Assembly (NCBI GenBank): GCA_023935145.1 | Contig: CM043698.1 | Span: 14,740,001-14,804,000, forward strand | Source: Bretschneidera sinensis | Taxonomy: Eukaryota; Streptophyta; Magnoliopsida; Brassicales; Akaniaceae | Direction: 5' to 3' | DNA length: 64,000 nt | In this document: positions 34,201 through 45,214 of the stretch, piece by piece | How positions within the stretch are numbered: position 1 is the stretch's first letter | Layout of the letters: every line of letters starts with the position of its first letter | Made by a program: the position numbers and the translations under genes | Notes under the pieces: generated by a model | The model's input: only the letters and a program-made list of their open reading frames with translations | Databases searched by the model: none | What the model was told of the DNA's origin: nothing

Positions 34201-36758
34201 TAAAGTTTTCAATTGATTCTTCTTGCAAATCTTTTCCTTAATTTTTTTTATCAAGGAAGCCATGATATCATAATTCTTGGATGCTTGATAACATTTTCTG
34301 TTTCTTGATAGAGATAATTGATAAACATATCTTAATAGCCATTGTTATGATAAGCTGACCATATTCAATGAATAACTTTGCTTCACAAAGGCTTTTATAT
34401 TCTGTCCAAAATCTCCCCTGGGCCATATGCCTATCCACAATCTCCTGATGGCCTCTTTCAATGGCCAAAGAAACTTTATAGTGGTAAATTACCACTGGTA
34501 ATTTGGATACTGACTGGAATCAAGACTTGTGTTGTAGTTACTGCTATATCCCAAAGAGACAGTACTTCAATGGTAATAAAATTTCTAAATGATGTGTTGG
34601 TAGTGGTTATTTGTTAAGGATTTCACAGCCCTTATGGTTATAGCATTACACAGTAAGTTTTTATATTTCCTGACTTATTCTGTTTAAGTATTCAGGTGAT
34701 GCTGGGAAGCTGGTTGACTCCTATATATCTGGGAAGATCGTGCAATTAAAGGAACAAATTGCAACACTTGAAAAACGTGAAGAAAGGTGAGTTTTATGGA
34801 GATAGTTTGGCACTTCTTGCATTGTTTAGTTATGATTCAGCTTTGTTGTTACTTAATTGTATGAATATACCATGCAACAGATACAAGACTGTTTTTGCGG
34901 ATAGAATTTCAGTATTCAGGAGGGCGTGTTGTGAGCTTTTTGGTTACAAGGTATCATATTTATAAATATTGCTCAATGTGTTGTGTCTCCATATAATTTT
35001 TCCCTGCTTCCATGTTTAACCTTGAATGACTACTACCATGGTTGCCAGGAGGCATATAACTCTTGATGTGTCAACCTGAAAACCAAACTACCATACGATC
35101 TTGGTTTTGTTTTGTTTTTCAGTCTCCTTACGGTGGTCATGCTTAGTGATTGATTAAGAGTGGTATATTTCTGGGTTATGAATTCGGATTTATCTGATAG
35201 AAATGGAGTAACAAGCTGTACTGAATGTAATATGTGAATTGGGACTGCAACAAAATGGGGTGATACTCTAACTTGCCATGCTAACCTGTAGTTTCACTGA
35301 AGTTTGATCTCTAATGGTCTACAATGAATTATTTAGTAAATAGGTTAGTGTTTGCTCTTTTTTTATATTAAAAAATAAAAATTGTTCTGATTATTTAGTA
35401 TGTCTACATCTTTGTGTATTCTTAATATCTCACTCATGTTAATTTAAGATAACAGTTGCTATCTTTGTACTGGAATGGAAAAAAAAATTATTCTTTTTCT
35501 TGATGGAACTTTTGGCAGATTGTAATGGATGAACACCAACGTCCAAATGGAATACCAGTAACACGGTTTACTCTCCAATCTATTTATGCTCAAAATGACG
35601 ACGAGAAGCTTGAATTTGAATATGAATCAGGGAATACAAACATTTTGGTAAGATTGTTAATTAAAATGTCCAGAAAAATTATACAAATTTCTGGTGGTAT
35701 TTTGGGGCCCCGATATTTTTTCTCGATTTTATTGAAATTTACTTGAAACCCAAATGTGAGAAGAATTTTTAAATAAAATTATTTATTGATCCACAGGCAA
35801 ATGGATACACTTCTCAACCTGAGATATCCCGTCAGGTAATGAGCTGTGTTGTTCCTTTCCCCTACAATACTGTGTGTTTTAGAGGGAAAGCTAGAATAAT
35901 AAATCAAATTTAAATTCTAAGGTGAACTTGGAACCGGTTGAGGATAAGATGAGGCTGGTGGAGGATGAGGTAAACTAGTCTTAAATGGTTTCACCATGTG
36001 CTTAGAAGGTCTATGAGTGGACTGGTCAAGAAGGGTTATATAATACAAATTAAAGTTAAAAGACAAACTGATGGCAAAAAAATGACATTGATAGTGGCAA
36101 TGAAGTAAAGATATGACTGTGAAGTATTTAAATGGGAATTTTGTTAAAAAAGGGTAATTAAATGGGAATAAAGTGAGAAGGCTACATAGCATTTTAAGGT
36201 TTATGTAGCCAACCACAATTAATGAGGTCAAGGCTTTGTCGAATTATGTATATATACATAAATTGCTTCAAACGGGGGAGCTTGTTGCTATTTTTGTTTT
36301 TTCAGTACCTGGCTTACCCTGCCAGTATTAGATCATTATGTTTAAAGCCCAAATGGTGAAATGACTGTCCATTGTTGTTAAAGATGATCTGTAACTTGAA
36401 CAACTCTTTTTCCAATAGCCTGATGGGAAAATTAGGTTCATCCCTTGGCTAAAACTGTAAACAGCATTTTTCTTATCCCTAGTTGTCATATATGCAGTAC
36501 CCAAAATTGTCCTCAGGAACTGGTATATATGGTCTTGAAGGAGTGAAGATTTTTTCTCTTACACTATTAAGGCTTTCTTATAACTTCAAGTACATTGGTA
36601 TTCCATTAAAATTTCCAATTCCTTTCTGGTTCCAATCATGGTTTTTACTACATATTGTCCTTTTGCAGGTTGAAATATTTATTCAGAAGTTAAATTCAAT
36701 ACCTGCTTTCACTGCCAACTTAACGGTGGAGTCTTTTAACAAGCGAACTCTATCTTGA
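17349..36758 (+). CDS. MAD1: Spindle assembly checkpoint protein MAD1 (16 exons, 723 aa)
   Basis: Exons: 17349-17534, 19034-19133, 19704-19864, 22647-22844, 22957-23049, 24887-25003, 28503-28750, 30232-30403, 31528-31638, 31731-31934, 32838-33000, 34696-34786, 34881-34950, 35519-35647, 35797-35835, 36669-36758. They total 2,172 nt, all phases agree, and no internal stop occurs; plant MAD1 is about 725 aa. The start MILRTPPGKR and the stretch QLVIYE/LCTYQCRQM-like resemble the Arabidopsis protein. Residues ~65-610 are coiled coil. KVLRMVNTLA (542-551) fits the MAD2-interaction motif. RYK (615-617) sits at the Bub1-binding RLK position. The C-terminal globular domain runs ~618-723 (VFRRACCELFGY, IPAFTANLT). 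MAD1 anchors MAD2 at pores and unattached kinetochores to delay anaphase. Introns are GT-AG and carry several transposons. Confidence 0.93.
17535..19033 (+). other. MAD1 intron 1 (1.5 kb), weak donor GTCCGC
   Basis: Phase-0 intron between QM and VKSD. The donor GTCCGC departs from GTAAGT/GTRAGT, while the acceptor TTGTAG is normal. No repeat is recognised inside. If retained, translation stops after 68 residues, at 17555. Confidence 0.75.
20010..20660. repeat. GCCTAGGC-rich foldback-like repeat in MAD1 intron 3
   Basis: The left end has CCTAGGCACAAGG and GGCCTAGGCGCC. The right end has CCTTTGTGCCTAGG, roughly the reverse complement. The GC-rich ends contrast with the surrounding AT-rich intron. 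It is probably a dispersed non-autonomous element; the class is not known and no target duplication was fixed. Confidence 0.35.
21555..21891 (+). mobile_element. 5'-truncated L1-type LINE in MAD1 intron 3
   Basis: Carries a degenerate C-terminal zinc-binding RT tail (SHSIWWIV, a stop, then RNQRVFDGIERP), typical of plant L1 3' ends, followed by a short 3' UTR and an A-rich end. It is flanked by GCAAGTTTGATGATG (21540-21554) and GCAAGTTTGCTGATG (21892-21906), a 15-bp target duplication with one mismatch. Confidence 0.8.
22911..22959 (+). repeat. Tandem duplication of the 3' splice site before MAD1 exon 5
   Basis: TTTCTATGTTTGTAGCTT occurs at 22911 and again at 22942, 31 bp apart. Only the second AG (22955-22956) gives an in-frame exon; using the first would add 31 nt and shift the frame. 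Confidence 0.75.
23661..24135 (-). mobile_element. L1-type LINE 3' fragment inside the hAT-like element
   Basis: The T run at 23661 is the reversed poly(A) end. On the - strand the 5' part encodes a decayed LINE linker (WNVPFTRNV, then DWEIEGV, RFLDTWYRAKKDV), followed by a 3' UTR. At least two stops are present. Confidence 0.65.
23764..23828 (+). mobile_element. Truncated SINE inside the LINE fragment
   Basis: A 65-bp insert with B-box-like GGTTCAAGTGG and tail TTTTACCAATA plus an A run. It is flanked by a perfect CAAAAAGTC duplication (23755-23763 and 23829-23837). The 3' half matches the copy at 42807-42909. Confidence 0.65.
26494..26602. mobile_element. Tourist/PIF-type MITE in MAD1 intron 6 (109 bp)
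   Basis: Near-perfect foldback. The arms start GGCCATGTTTGGAAC, and each is about 44 bp with about three mismatches. It is flanked by the trinucleotide ATA on both sides (26491-26493, 26603-26605). The TIR style and 3-bp duplication fit PIF/Harbinger-derived MITEs. Confidence 0.8.
26664..26735. repeat. 32-bp tandem repeat, about 2.2 copies
   Basis: The unit TTAAATCCCCAAAACCCTAT... starts at 26664 and 26696, with a partial third at 26728. It lies in MAD1 intron 6. Confidence 0.85.
28275..28308 (+). repeat. (GA)n microsatellite in MAD1 intron 6
   Basis: About 17 GA units, roughly 190 bp upstream of exon 7. Confidence 0.95.
28935..29153 (+). pseudogene. Partial tandem copy of MAD1 exon 7 end plus intron 7 start
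   Basis: Repeats about 28674-28892 at an offset of 261 bp. The exon part reads DIPSVSYPDDIPVKFAVL and then a TAG, against DIPGVSCPDDITVKFAAL in the true exon. The downstream intron sequence (ATTGATTATTAGAGACC, GATGGGAATAGG) is also duplicated. The copy keeps the donor-like AAGTATGTGAG, but has a stop and no obvious acceptor, so it is a dead pseudo-exon. Confidence 0.85.
31160..31206. repeat. (AT)n microsatellite in MAD1 intron 8
   Basis: About 23 uninterrupted AT units. Confidence 0.95.
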
Positions 36759-39700
36759 GGTGAATCAACAAACCCAGATATCCCTACATTATGTACTGGT
36801 AATTTTCATTTAGTATAGATATCACCAACATTGTATAGTTATCACCCAGGTCATTTATTCTCCTAAGTGTTTGACTGGAATAGCCATTCTTGGTATGAGC
36901 TTCCACATTCTTGTTGCTCTAAATGCAATTTAGATATGGTCAAGGCGTGACCTGTGTGAAATACTAAATGTTGCTTATGTGGCATTTTTTGGTTTGAATT
37001 TTTTTTGTGTGCGTTCTCTTGCACAATTAAATGAATCCAAGGTTTCCTTTTGTCTGCAAGGTCTCATAGAAGATTGATCTTGTAATTTATTTTTTTCATC
37101 TGCTAAATAATCGTGTCTCTGTGCATGTTCTTGGTTGTAATCTTTTTAGTACACGGCTTGGAACTTGTCTGGTTATTAAGAGAATAGAATTTCAGGGAAA
37201 CTCACACCACCACAAGCAGTCTCATGATGTGAACTTATTGGTGTCAAATTGAGGGAAGTAGAGATTAGCTTTAGTTAGAATAATGGTGTAACTAGTGGGT
37301 CAAGTGATCAGATCGCATTAATAATTAAATATTAGTTTTAATTAAAAATTATTACTTATAATGACATTAAGATAATTTTGCTTGTAAAATTCAATTATTT
37401 TGAAAACTTTAAAATTCAAATTCTTAAAAAATCTAGTTAATTTAAAAATTTTCACAAACACAATAAGAATATAAAGTTATGCAAATTAAATATGGAACAG
37501 TGTTAACTTGATTTGACTATTTGAATGTATTTTTCATCAAAATGACTTTAGTATTTGCACATTAAAATATCAATTTTAATCACAAGCAAATATGAATAAA
37601 TAGTAACAATAATATTTTAATTAATGGTAATATTAATTAAATTAATTATTGAAAATAATTATTATATTATTTTTAATAATAATAATCTCAATTGAAAACA
37701 CAAACAAATGATCGGTGATAATTGATATTTATATGGTGAAAATGGCGTAAATATTTTTACCATCCAAGGACAATTTAAAAATGTAATTATAATAAAACCG
37801 TCGGTGAATCAAAAGTTAAAAAACACAATTTCTGCTTTTTAGATTTAAATCAACTTAATTATGTTGCCTCCAGCTTTTGATTCAAAGAGCCGTTTAAAAA
37901 AATGTTTGGCCTAGCAAAACCTATTTGAGTAGTTAGACCAAACTGGCATTAGTTATCTTTCTCCACTATCTGCTAGTTGCATTGACAAAGGAAGCCAACT
38001 TGTGTTCTACCATTTGTTGTTTCTGTGCAGAATTTTGAACATTGGATTTGAGGGATGTTTCTTCAAAGCTTACGATCGACTTGATTTGTTTGTGATCTCT
38101 TTCAAGGCTATCATTATGATAACTAAGTAAGAGTAAAATGTGATGAAGTAGAGGCATTGATACCACAATAAGCGAGGGCATAGAAGATTGCATGAGGGGT
38201 GATTGACACTCTTCTCAGTGCCGCCTTCTTAGCGGATTGTCTTCCTTAAAACGCATGTCTCTCTCTCTCTCTCTCATATTATTGTAGGAGTAGATGACAA
38301 GTCAAATTTTATTGCTCAGTTAAAAAGAAATGCTCTGTAGGAAAGGAAATATGTCTTTTGACTTTCCTGCCAAAACCTAACTAAAATGGGTCATTTTGCT
38401 TTGGTTGTGCCTTTTTGACAATTGGACAACCTAAGGGGTCTAATTAATAAATTAGTTTCAGTGGTTTTGCATTACTCTAAGACTGTATATTATGTTTGAA
38501 AATTTAGTAGAAAAACTTATATAACAATTTTATTGCATTTTTTTATTTTTTATTGTTTTTTCAACTTTTTGGATTTGGGTATAACACATGAAAAATTCTC
38601 ACAAATTTTCACATATTATTGCAATGGAGGTATTGAAGGTACAAATGGATCTAGAATTTTTTTATCTATTGGAGCGATGTTATTAAAGTATATTTACTTA
38701 TATTTTAAGAAAATATATTAAGATAATTTTATAAAATATATATTTCATATAATATCATCAATATAAATATTTTCATATAAAAAAGTTTAGACACAAGCGT
38801 TTGTTTGGGTTCGAATCTCCTAATAAGCGCTTGTTAGTGTTAAACTTAAGCTTTCATTGCACATAGTGCAAAGTGGTCCTTAACTTTGGTCTCGGTGTAA
38901 GTACGACAGAAATTACTAGTTTAGATTCACTCTGTGTGCTAAGACTCAACACTCCCTAGTGGGTATATATGGTAGTCTACCACTTACCCATTTTAAATAC
39001 CAAAAATATAATTTCTTATATAAATGGATCATTTTAAAATTATAACTGAATCATAATAAAATGATGGAATTTTTTCGTGAGTGTGAACAAAAAGGTTATT
39101 GAAGCACTTTATTTTTGTGTTTTTGCTCATTAATTATTTGTGTATTTAATTACTTGTGTGGTTATATTTTTGTATAAAATTGTTTAGATGGTTTTAAGAT
39201 TCTAAAACCCTTTCATACGCTAAAGTTGATTAATTATATATATTCCAATGCACCTCTCATCTAAAAAGAAAGAGATTATTTGGGAATTTGACTTCTTCAA
39301 TCTCTAATTCACCATCATTGCTTTAGGGTTTCTAGCCTAATAATTAAATGTCTTTCTTTCCCTTTTCTTTTGGATTTTGATTATTCATTTTAAAATATAT
39401 AAAATAATATGGATTTGTTTTCGAGTTTTGAGAATATCGTTCAATCTTTTTTTTGTTCGGTTGCATTAGAGTGCACATACAAAACTTTCAAAATAAACTC
39501 ATGCAAAGGAAAGTATTAAAAATATATAATAAAATATACACGCTGTTTGATTACTATTTTAAATAATGATTAAAGTTTATTTTTATATTAATTTTTAAAA
39601 ATTAACTTTTAAAATAAATGATCACTTAACAATATATTTAAAATTTCACATAATTAATAACATTGTAATTTTTTTAAGATAAATATTAAAGAATTGATTA

Positions 39701-41207
39701 ATGTTCAAATTTACTGTGAAAAGGAAAAACTAACATATGGGCATGCCCTTTCAACCATTGAAGGAGCCCACGTCTGACACACGTAATTGTGCATCATTGT
39801 CAACTTTTTCTCCTCCTTTTTTAGTCCAATTTCTTTGAAATGATTATTACTATTATCACCTGCTATGCTTTCTTCAAGAAAATGTACCAACACATCAAAT
39901 TCCTGGGAATGCTAATGACCCAACTCCATTGAGCAAAGGTGCCAAATTTTGGGATGAGAGAATTGATCAATGGGACCACTTTAGTGACACCACCGAGGAC
40001 TAGGCCAAGTGGTAAATACATTGATTTTGTGAGAAACCCAAATTCGAGACATGATGTCAGTAAATTTGATGGATTTTGGATGGAATTTTTATTAGAGTTT
40101 GGAATTGAATTGAATTTTTACTAAATTATTTAAGTTTGATTTCAGTCAAAGCTTAGTTCGATAATTAAGTTTGAATAGTTTATTTAGGTTTGAATGCATT
40201 TATATTTGAACTCGATTATGCTCGAGTTCATTTCTAATTACTATAAAGTGATGGTGCCAAAGGTTTCGGATAATTTTAGACTATATTCCATTAATGCACA
40301 ATATGCTAGATCTTCGATAAGGTTGAATTCAAGTTATAACTCAATCTGTTTCAAGGGAGTGTTTGCAATTTTCATTCTTTAACCTCTCTTGATATCAGTT
40401 TTCCAATAAATAAAGATTTTTTATGGTCCTGACCGTAAAAAAATTGGTTATCACGTTAATCTCACACATTAATTGATCTTTCTTATTTTTTTTGTAAAAA
40501 AAAAATAATGAATGACACTTTAAAGTTCAAACATTTGTCTAAAACATTCAAATTCTGACACTTTAAAATTTTAATTGTTAATTACTTTGTAAATTTTAAA
40601 TAATTATTATTCAAACTTTAAATATTTATAATGGTGTGACAATTAATTAATTCACTTTAAATTGTCATTAGGAGGAGTAGGCCTCATGGCTCGAAGATTC
40701 TAGTTCTGTCCACATCAGGGAGGATCAATTTCAGTGCCATTGTTTATGTACTGTCCACATCGAAAAATTGTCATTGGGAGGAATATATCATAAGTTGATT
40801 AACTAGTCCTAGTTGCCCCTTCAAAAATTATTTGGGCCACTAGCAAGGTTTTAACTTAACAACCGCCATAGACTTAGCCACTTAGGGATGATAGCGGGAT
40901 ATTCGCGAATTTTGTCTTTCTACTCGATTTTTTTCTATTTCATGCTTATTCTCATTTAATAATTCACTACAACTGTTTTCATTTTTTATTTTTGCTGTCT
41001 ATATTTATTTTTATTAGATTTTTCCTTACTTATTATTTGTACCCATTAGATTACACGTACAGGTATGAGTATAAATTGAAGTAGATAATTTATCCGATTT
41101 CGATTAAATAATTATTTTTTTTATTCCAAAGAAAAATTCATAATGACAATACAATCTAAATCATAAATCACTAATAATAATTCATAATCAATAGTAAAAA
41201 AAATATG

Positions 41208-41242
<35 letters not shown>

Positions 41243-42361
41243 TTGATGAGTATTCGAAAGGTATTACCCATACCTTACCCACAGTGGTAGATTCAGAATT
41301 TTTTGCTAGTGGGAGTGATTTATCATGAAGACATGAACTGAAACTCTGAAATGACATAATGTAAAAGGGTAAGGTCAAGGTTGACATGTTTGGTTTGGGG
41401 GCAATTAATTTATTTTAGCGATGATAATTTTAAAAATATCTATAATATTACATTTTTTCAAAAGTCGAGTGAGGTAGTTGACCTGCCTACCCATTCTCAT
41501 TGGCATTAAAAATTAATATAGGTACGCGATTATACCCATTCATTTGTTATTCATACATGTTTAAACGGATTTGAAGTAGCTTGAGTTCAAAAAATACTCT
41601 ATCTGCTGTCTTCCCTACATAGACTCAAAAAATCAACACTTAGTACAACTATCTCTAACACCTCAATTTTGTAAAATGTCCATTCCTCTTCAATCAATTG
41701 TTGAAATTTTGACGTGTTTTAGTGGAGATGAAAATTTTGGTCAAAAAGAGATTATACAAACGAAATAGTTTAAATCAATAAAGTGATAAATAATTTTTCT
41801 TTTGTGTTTAATTTACTGAATCAATTGATATTGCGAGTTTATCCATCCAAATTAATCCACTTTCGTTTTTCTAATACTACAAAAATTTGAAACGATGTTA
41901 TACAAAGAACAATGACATAACTATTTGATCATAATATATAAGCTTACAATTCTATTACGCACCTCTCTTATAAATTTATAATATTATTACATTACTCACT
42001 TAAAGGATAATAATTAATAAATTAAACAAATAAATCATGCATTAATGAAAATCGAATATAGTTTTAAGGCCCCAATCTTGATGTTTTACTATTAAATGAA
42101 CACTTCATTAACGATTCGTAGGAAATTTTATGGGTACAAAAAAATGCACCCTTAATTTGATTCATAACATTGTAAAGAACTTCAAAATAGCAAATTTAAT
42201 CTCATAAATCTAAGGGTTTTTTAATCCAAGAACACTTAATTTTTTGTTTGGTATCAATAACCCACGGGGCCAAGTTTTTGCCAAAGCTAATATAAACTAA
42301 AATAAAAAGGAAAAATATAAATACAGTGATACTACCACTTCATACCTGCTCTTAAAATTTA
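36759..42361. other. MAD1 3' UTR and AT-rich intergenic DNA
   Basis: The first few hundred bases should hold the MAD1 3' UTR; no single poly(A) signal stands out. The rest is AT-rich with no gene. Possible SINE relics: GGGTTCGAATCTCC (B-box-like, near 38804-38820), and TAGGCCAAGTGG plus AATTCGAGAC near 40000-40055. An (AT)n run lies at 41209-41239. Confidence 0.4.
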
Positions 42362-42735
42362 GGGTTAATTATAAAAAAAAAAACCTTGTGATTGATTGTA
42401 TTTTTAAAAAATGACCTATAGTTGATTTCATTTTTAAAAAATACTTTGAAGATTTTTTGCAACAAAAAATATCCAGTGTTATGTTTTTGTTAGTAAAAAA
42501 TATCATGTGGTTGATTAAAAGAAACATAACATAAAGTATTTTTGACTAACAAAAACATACTACAAGGTATTTTTTTGTTAAAAAAACATATTACAGGGTA
42601 ATTTTTAACACAAAAAAATTTCAGAATATTTTTTAAAAATTGTGTCAACCATAAGATATTTTTTACCACAAAAAAAAAACTCAATATGTTTTTTGAAAAT
42701 GTAATCAATCATAGGGTATTTTTTATAATTAAACA
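42362..42735. mobile_element. MULE-type foldback MITE (374 bp) with 9-bp target duplication
   Basis: The ends GGGTTAATTATAAAAAA and, reversed, TGTTTAATTATAAAAAA extend into long imperfect arms (TTGATTGTATTTTTAAAAAA against its partner). Flanking TAAAATTTA occurs at 42353-42361 and 42736-42744. A 9-bp duplication is the Mutator hallmark. AT-richness makes the exact ends less certain. Confidence 0.7.
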
Positions 42736-42806
42736 TAAAATTTATATAAAAAATAGTAATAGAGAATAACTTGCACCATTTTCTGCTGCATTTCAGGAAA
42801 CTAAAA

Positions 42807-42909
42807 TGGCAATGAGTCTTTAGCTCAATAGTTAGGGCTGAAATCCTCGATCTTAAAAGTTTTAAGTTTAAGTGATGTGTACATATGTTTTACTAATAAA
42901 AAAAATCAC
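42807..42909 (+). mobile_element. tRNA-derived SINE (about 103 bp)
   Basis: A-box-like TAGCTCAATAGTTAGGG near 42821, a degenerate B box (AGTTTAAGTGAT), and the tail TTTTACTAATA plus an A run. Flanks ACTAAAA at 42800-42806 and 42910-42916 may be the target duplication. The 3' half is shared with 23764-23828. Confidence 0.6.
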
Positions 42910-43051
42910 ACTAAAACCAATACAAATGTTTACACTTATACTCAAACCCTCTTTCAACTCTGTATTTGTAGAGAATGATTTACTATTGATTCCTCTAATA
43001 TGGGAAAGATAAACAAGTGTTTAGCTTAAGAATATAGTAAAAACTTTAAGA

Positions 43052-43130
43052 CACTGCAAGAATCTAGAGTATCAGAGACGGAAAAAATCCGTTGCTGATA
43101 GTACAGATTCCGTCGCTGAAGGTCAACATT
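43052..43130. mobile_element. CACTA (En/Spm) transposon terminus
   Basis: Starts CACTGCAAGAATC, followed by inverted subterminal motifs GACGGAAAAAATCCGT and GATTCCGTCGCTGA, typical of plant CACTA ends. No matching opposite end with the same duplication was found. Confidence 0.5.
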
Positions 43131-45210
43131 ACTCATACAGCTTAGCTCATGATTCATTCATGAACAGGTTTGGATCTTTTCCTTTCATATTTTACACCCT
43201 TCATGTCAAATATCTAGTCTACCTTAATTAGGCCCTTCAACCAGTGAGAATGAGAAGGTTCTATTTCTCCTAACACGCCCAAAAGGAAAGACCGCATGCT
43301 TGGTTTGCTTTCACAAGTGCCAAATGGCCAATCTCTACACTTGTCTATAAATATTTTCAATACCCTTTTAGAGTTTTAGTTATATTGTATCTTTGTATGT
43401 GTAGGCTTCTGACATTTTATTCCATGTAGCCACAAAACTTTCGGATTCTTTACTGAAGCTACATTATTAAATTATTATTTTTATTGTGTCAGTTTATAAA
43501 AAGTTTTTATTTTATATAATTTCGTATGAGATATATAATATAAAATTTATTCAATCGATATTAAAAATAAATAAATAACCCATAGGCAATTATTTTTCCA
43601 AATTTAGATGTCAGTATGTCACCGAAACAAAAAGCACGCAGTTTAAGAAATGAGGGACCAACTAAACTATCATTAGTAATTTGTGCGCTTTTTTCTGCAA
43701 GTACCCTTGGCTTTTAAAATGAAAGACTGCGCGTTATTTCAGCTTTTCAACAAAAAGGGTAGTGATGTGATGTTAAATTGATTTTTTATCATTTTTTTGG
43801 CCTATATAAACAGAGGTAGCTATGGAAATTGAATGATTTAATTTTTTTTTATATTTGGTGTACGGACATTATTTTAAAAAATAATAATATGTAAAATAGA
43901 ACGAAAAAAATATTATTTGCTAAATGTTTCCCATATGTTTCCATAGAAGTACCTACGTTTCCTGATTTTTGTCCTAAGGAATGGTTTTACTTGTGTTGCC
44001 TTCAAATTAGCAGAGAGTATACAAAAGTCATATTCATTTATCAGAAAATTCACACATATTTCAATCACAATCATATATTATTTCTATATAAAATAAAAAG
44101 TAAAAAAAAAAAAGAACCATTCCTCATGTAGACACCCTCCGGAAAATCATCCAGAATTGTCCCTTCAATGTTGGTAACAAAAATAGCTTCTCTCAACTCA
44201 TCCACTGGAGCAAAGTTGCTCTACAAGTAAAATCAACATAAGATCAATTGACCACATATATTCATGCATGCATGTATCAAGAGGAACTATTGTCCACCAA
44301 TGGCAACACAGCATCAACAAATGCATCCAATAATTTTACAGAAAAAATCTTGATCGTCTTGGATACATCAGTGCACACTGGCAGTTGCTGCAGCTCCTAA
44401 AATGGCTGTAAATGAAATGGTTTCATCAGCATATGGTCTTAAAGGAAGAAATCAACGTGTTGAGTATAACCATAAATCCGTAAGTCTAATATAACAATTG
44501 CATTTCTTTTTACTTGCCAACCTTGAAAGCGAAGGAGAGTGTGGTCTTTAAATGATCCAACTTGTATGAGATGGGAGGGGTTTTTTAACACAGCAATTTG
44601 CTTCAATTGCTGCATATGAAGATGTCATCTCTCTGCCTATCTCATCAATTGTGTCTATCTATATAATATGTTGCGAGAACAGATTGATTTGGTGTACGCC
44701 CATCTTCCCTATCGATCTCCATTGATCTCTTACACGTAAACCCAAAATTGTTTTTATTCTATGAATGATTCCTCAAAAGGAACTTGCTTGCAAAATTTAC
44801 GGCAAGAAATAGACGTTTTGAATAAAGCTACGAAGGGGTTTTGGGGTTTTAACATTCTCTCTACGGATTTTTAAGAGAGAAAACGAACTGGGAAAGTAAG
44901 TAAAACAAAAGATTTAAAATTTAGCTATTGACCTATTAGAGAAGCGGGCCAGAGTTGGATTTGGACCTGGTAGCAAAGCAAGAAAGCCCACGTTTTTACT
45001 CAATTTTCATGTCCAAAAAACAAAAGAAAACTAAAGAAACAAAAAAAAAAAATGAAATGGGTTGTAAAATATAATAGATTATCGGTTTTTGTTTAGCGAG
45101 GGGTGAGCCACGGGTCCACCCAGAGAAACAAAAAGGGGTCAAGGCACCCCAATCATGTCATCACAACGAAGAGGCTCCAAGTAGCAGGACATATACAAGA
45201 ATTTCAGTCA
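43131..45210. other. AT-rich intergenic DNA
   Basis: No gene, RNA or clear repeat structure is recognised here. Confidence 0.5.
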
Positions 45211-45214
45211 TCCC

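Noticed and set aside
38804..38820. tRNA gene suggested by GGGTTCGAATCTCC
   Set aside because: No acceptor stem or cloverleaf can be built around it; at most a SINE B box.
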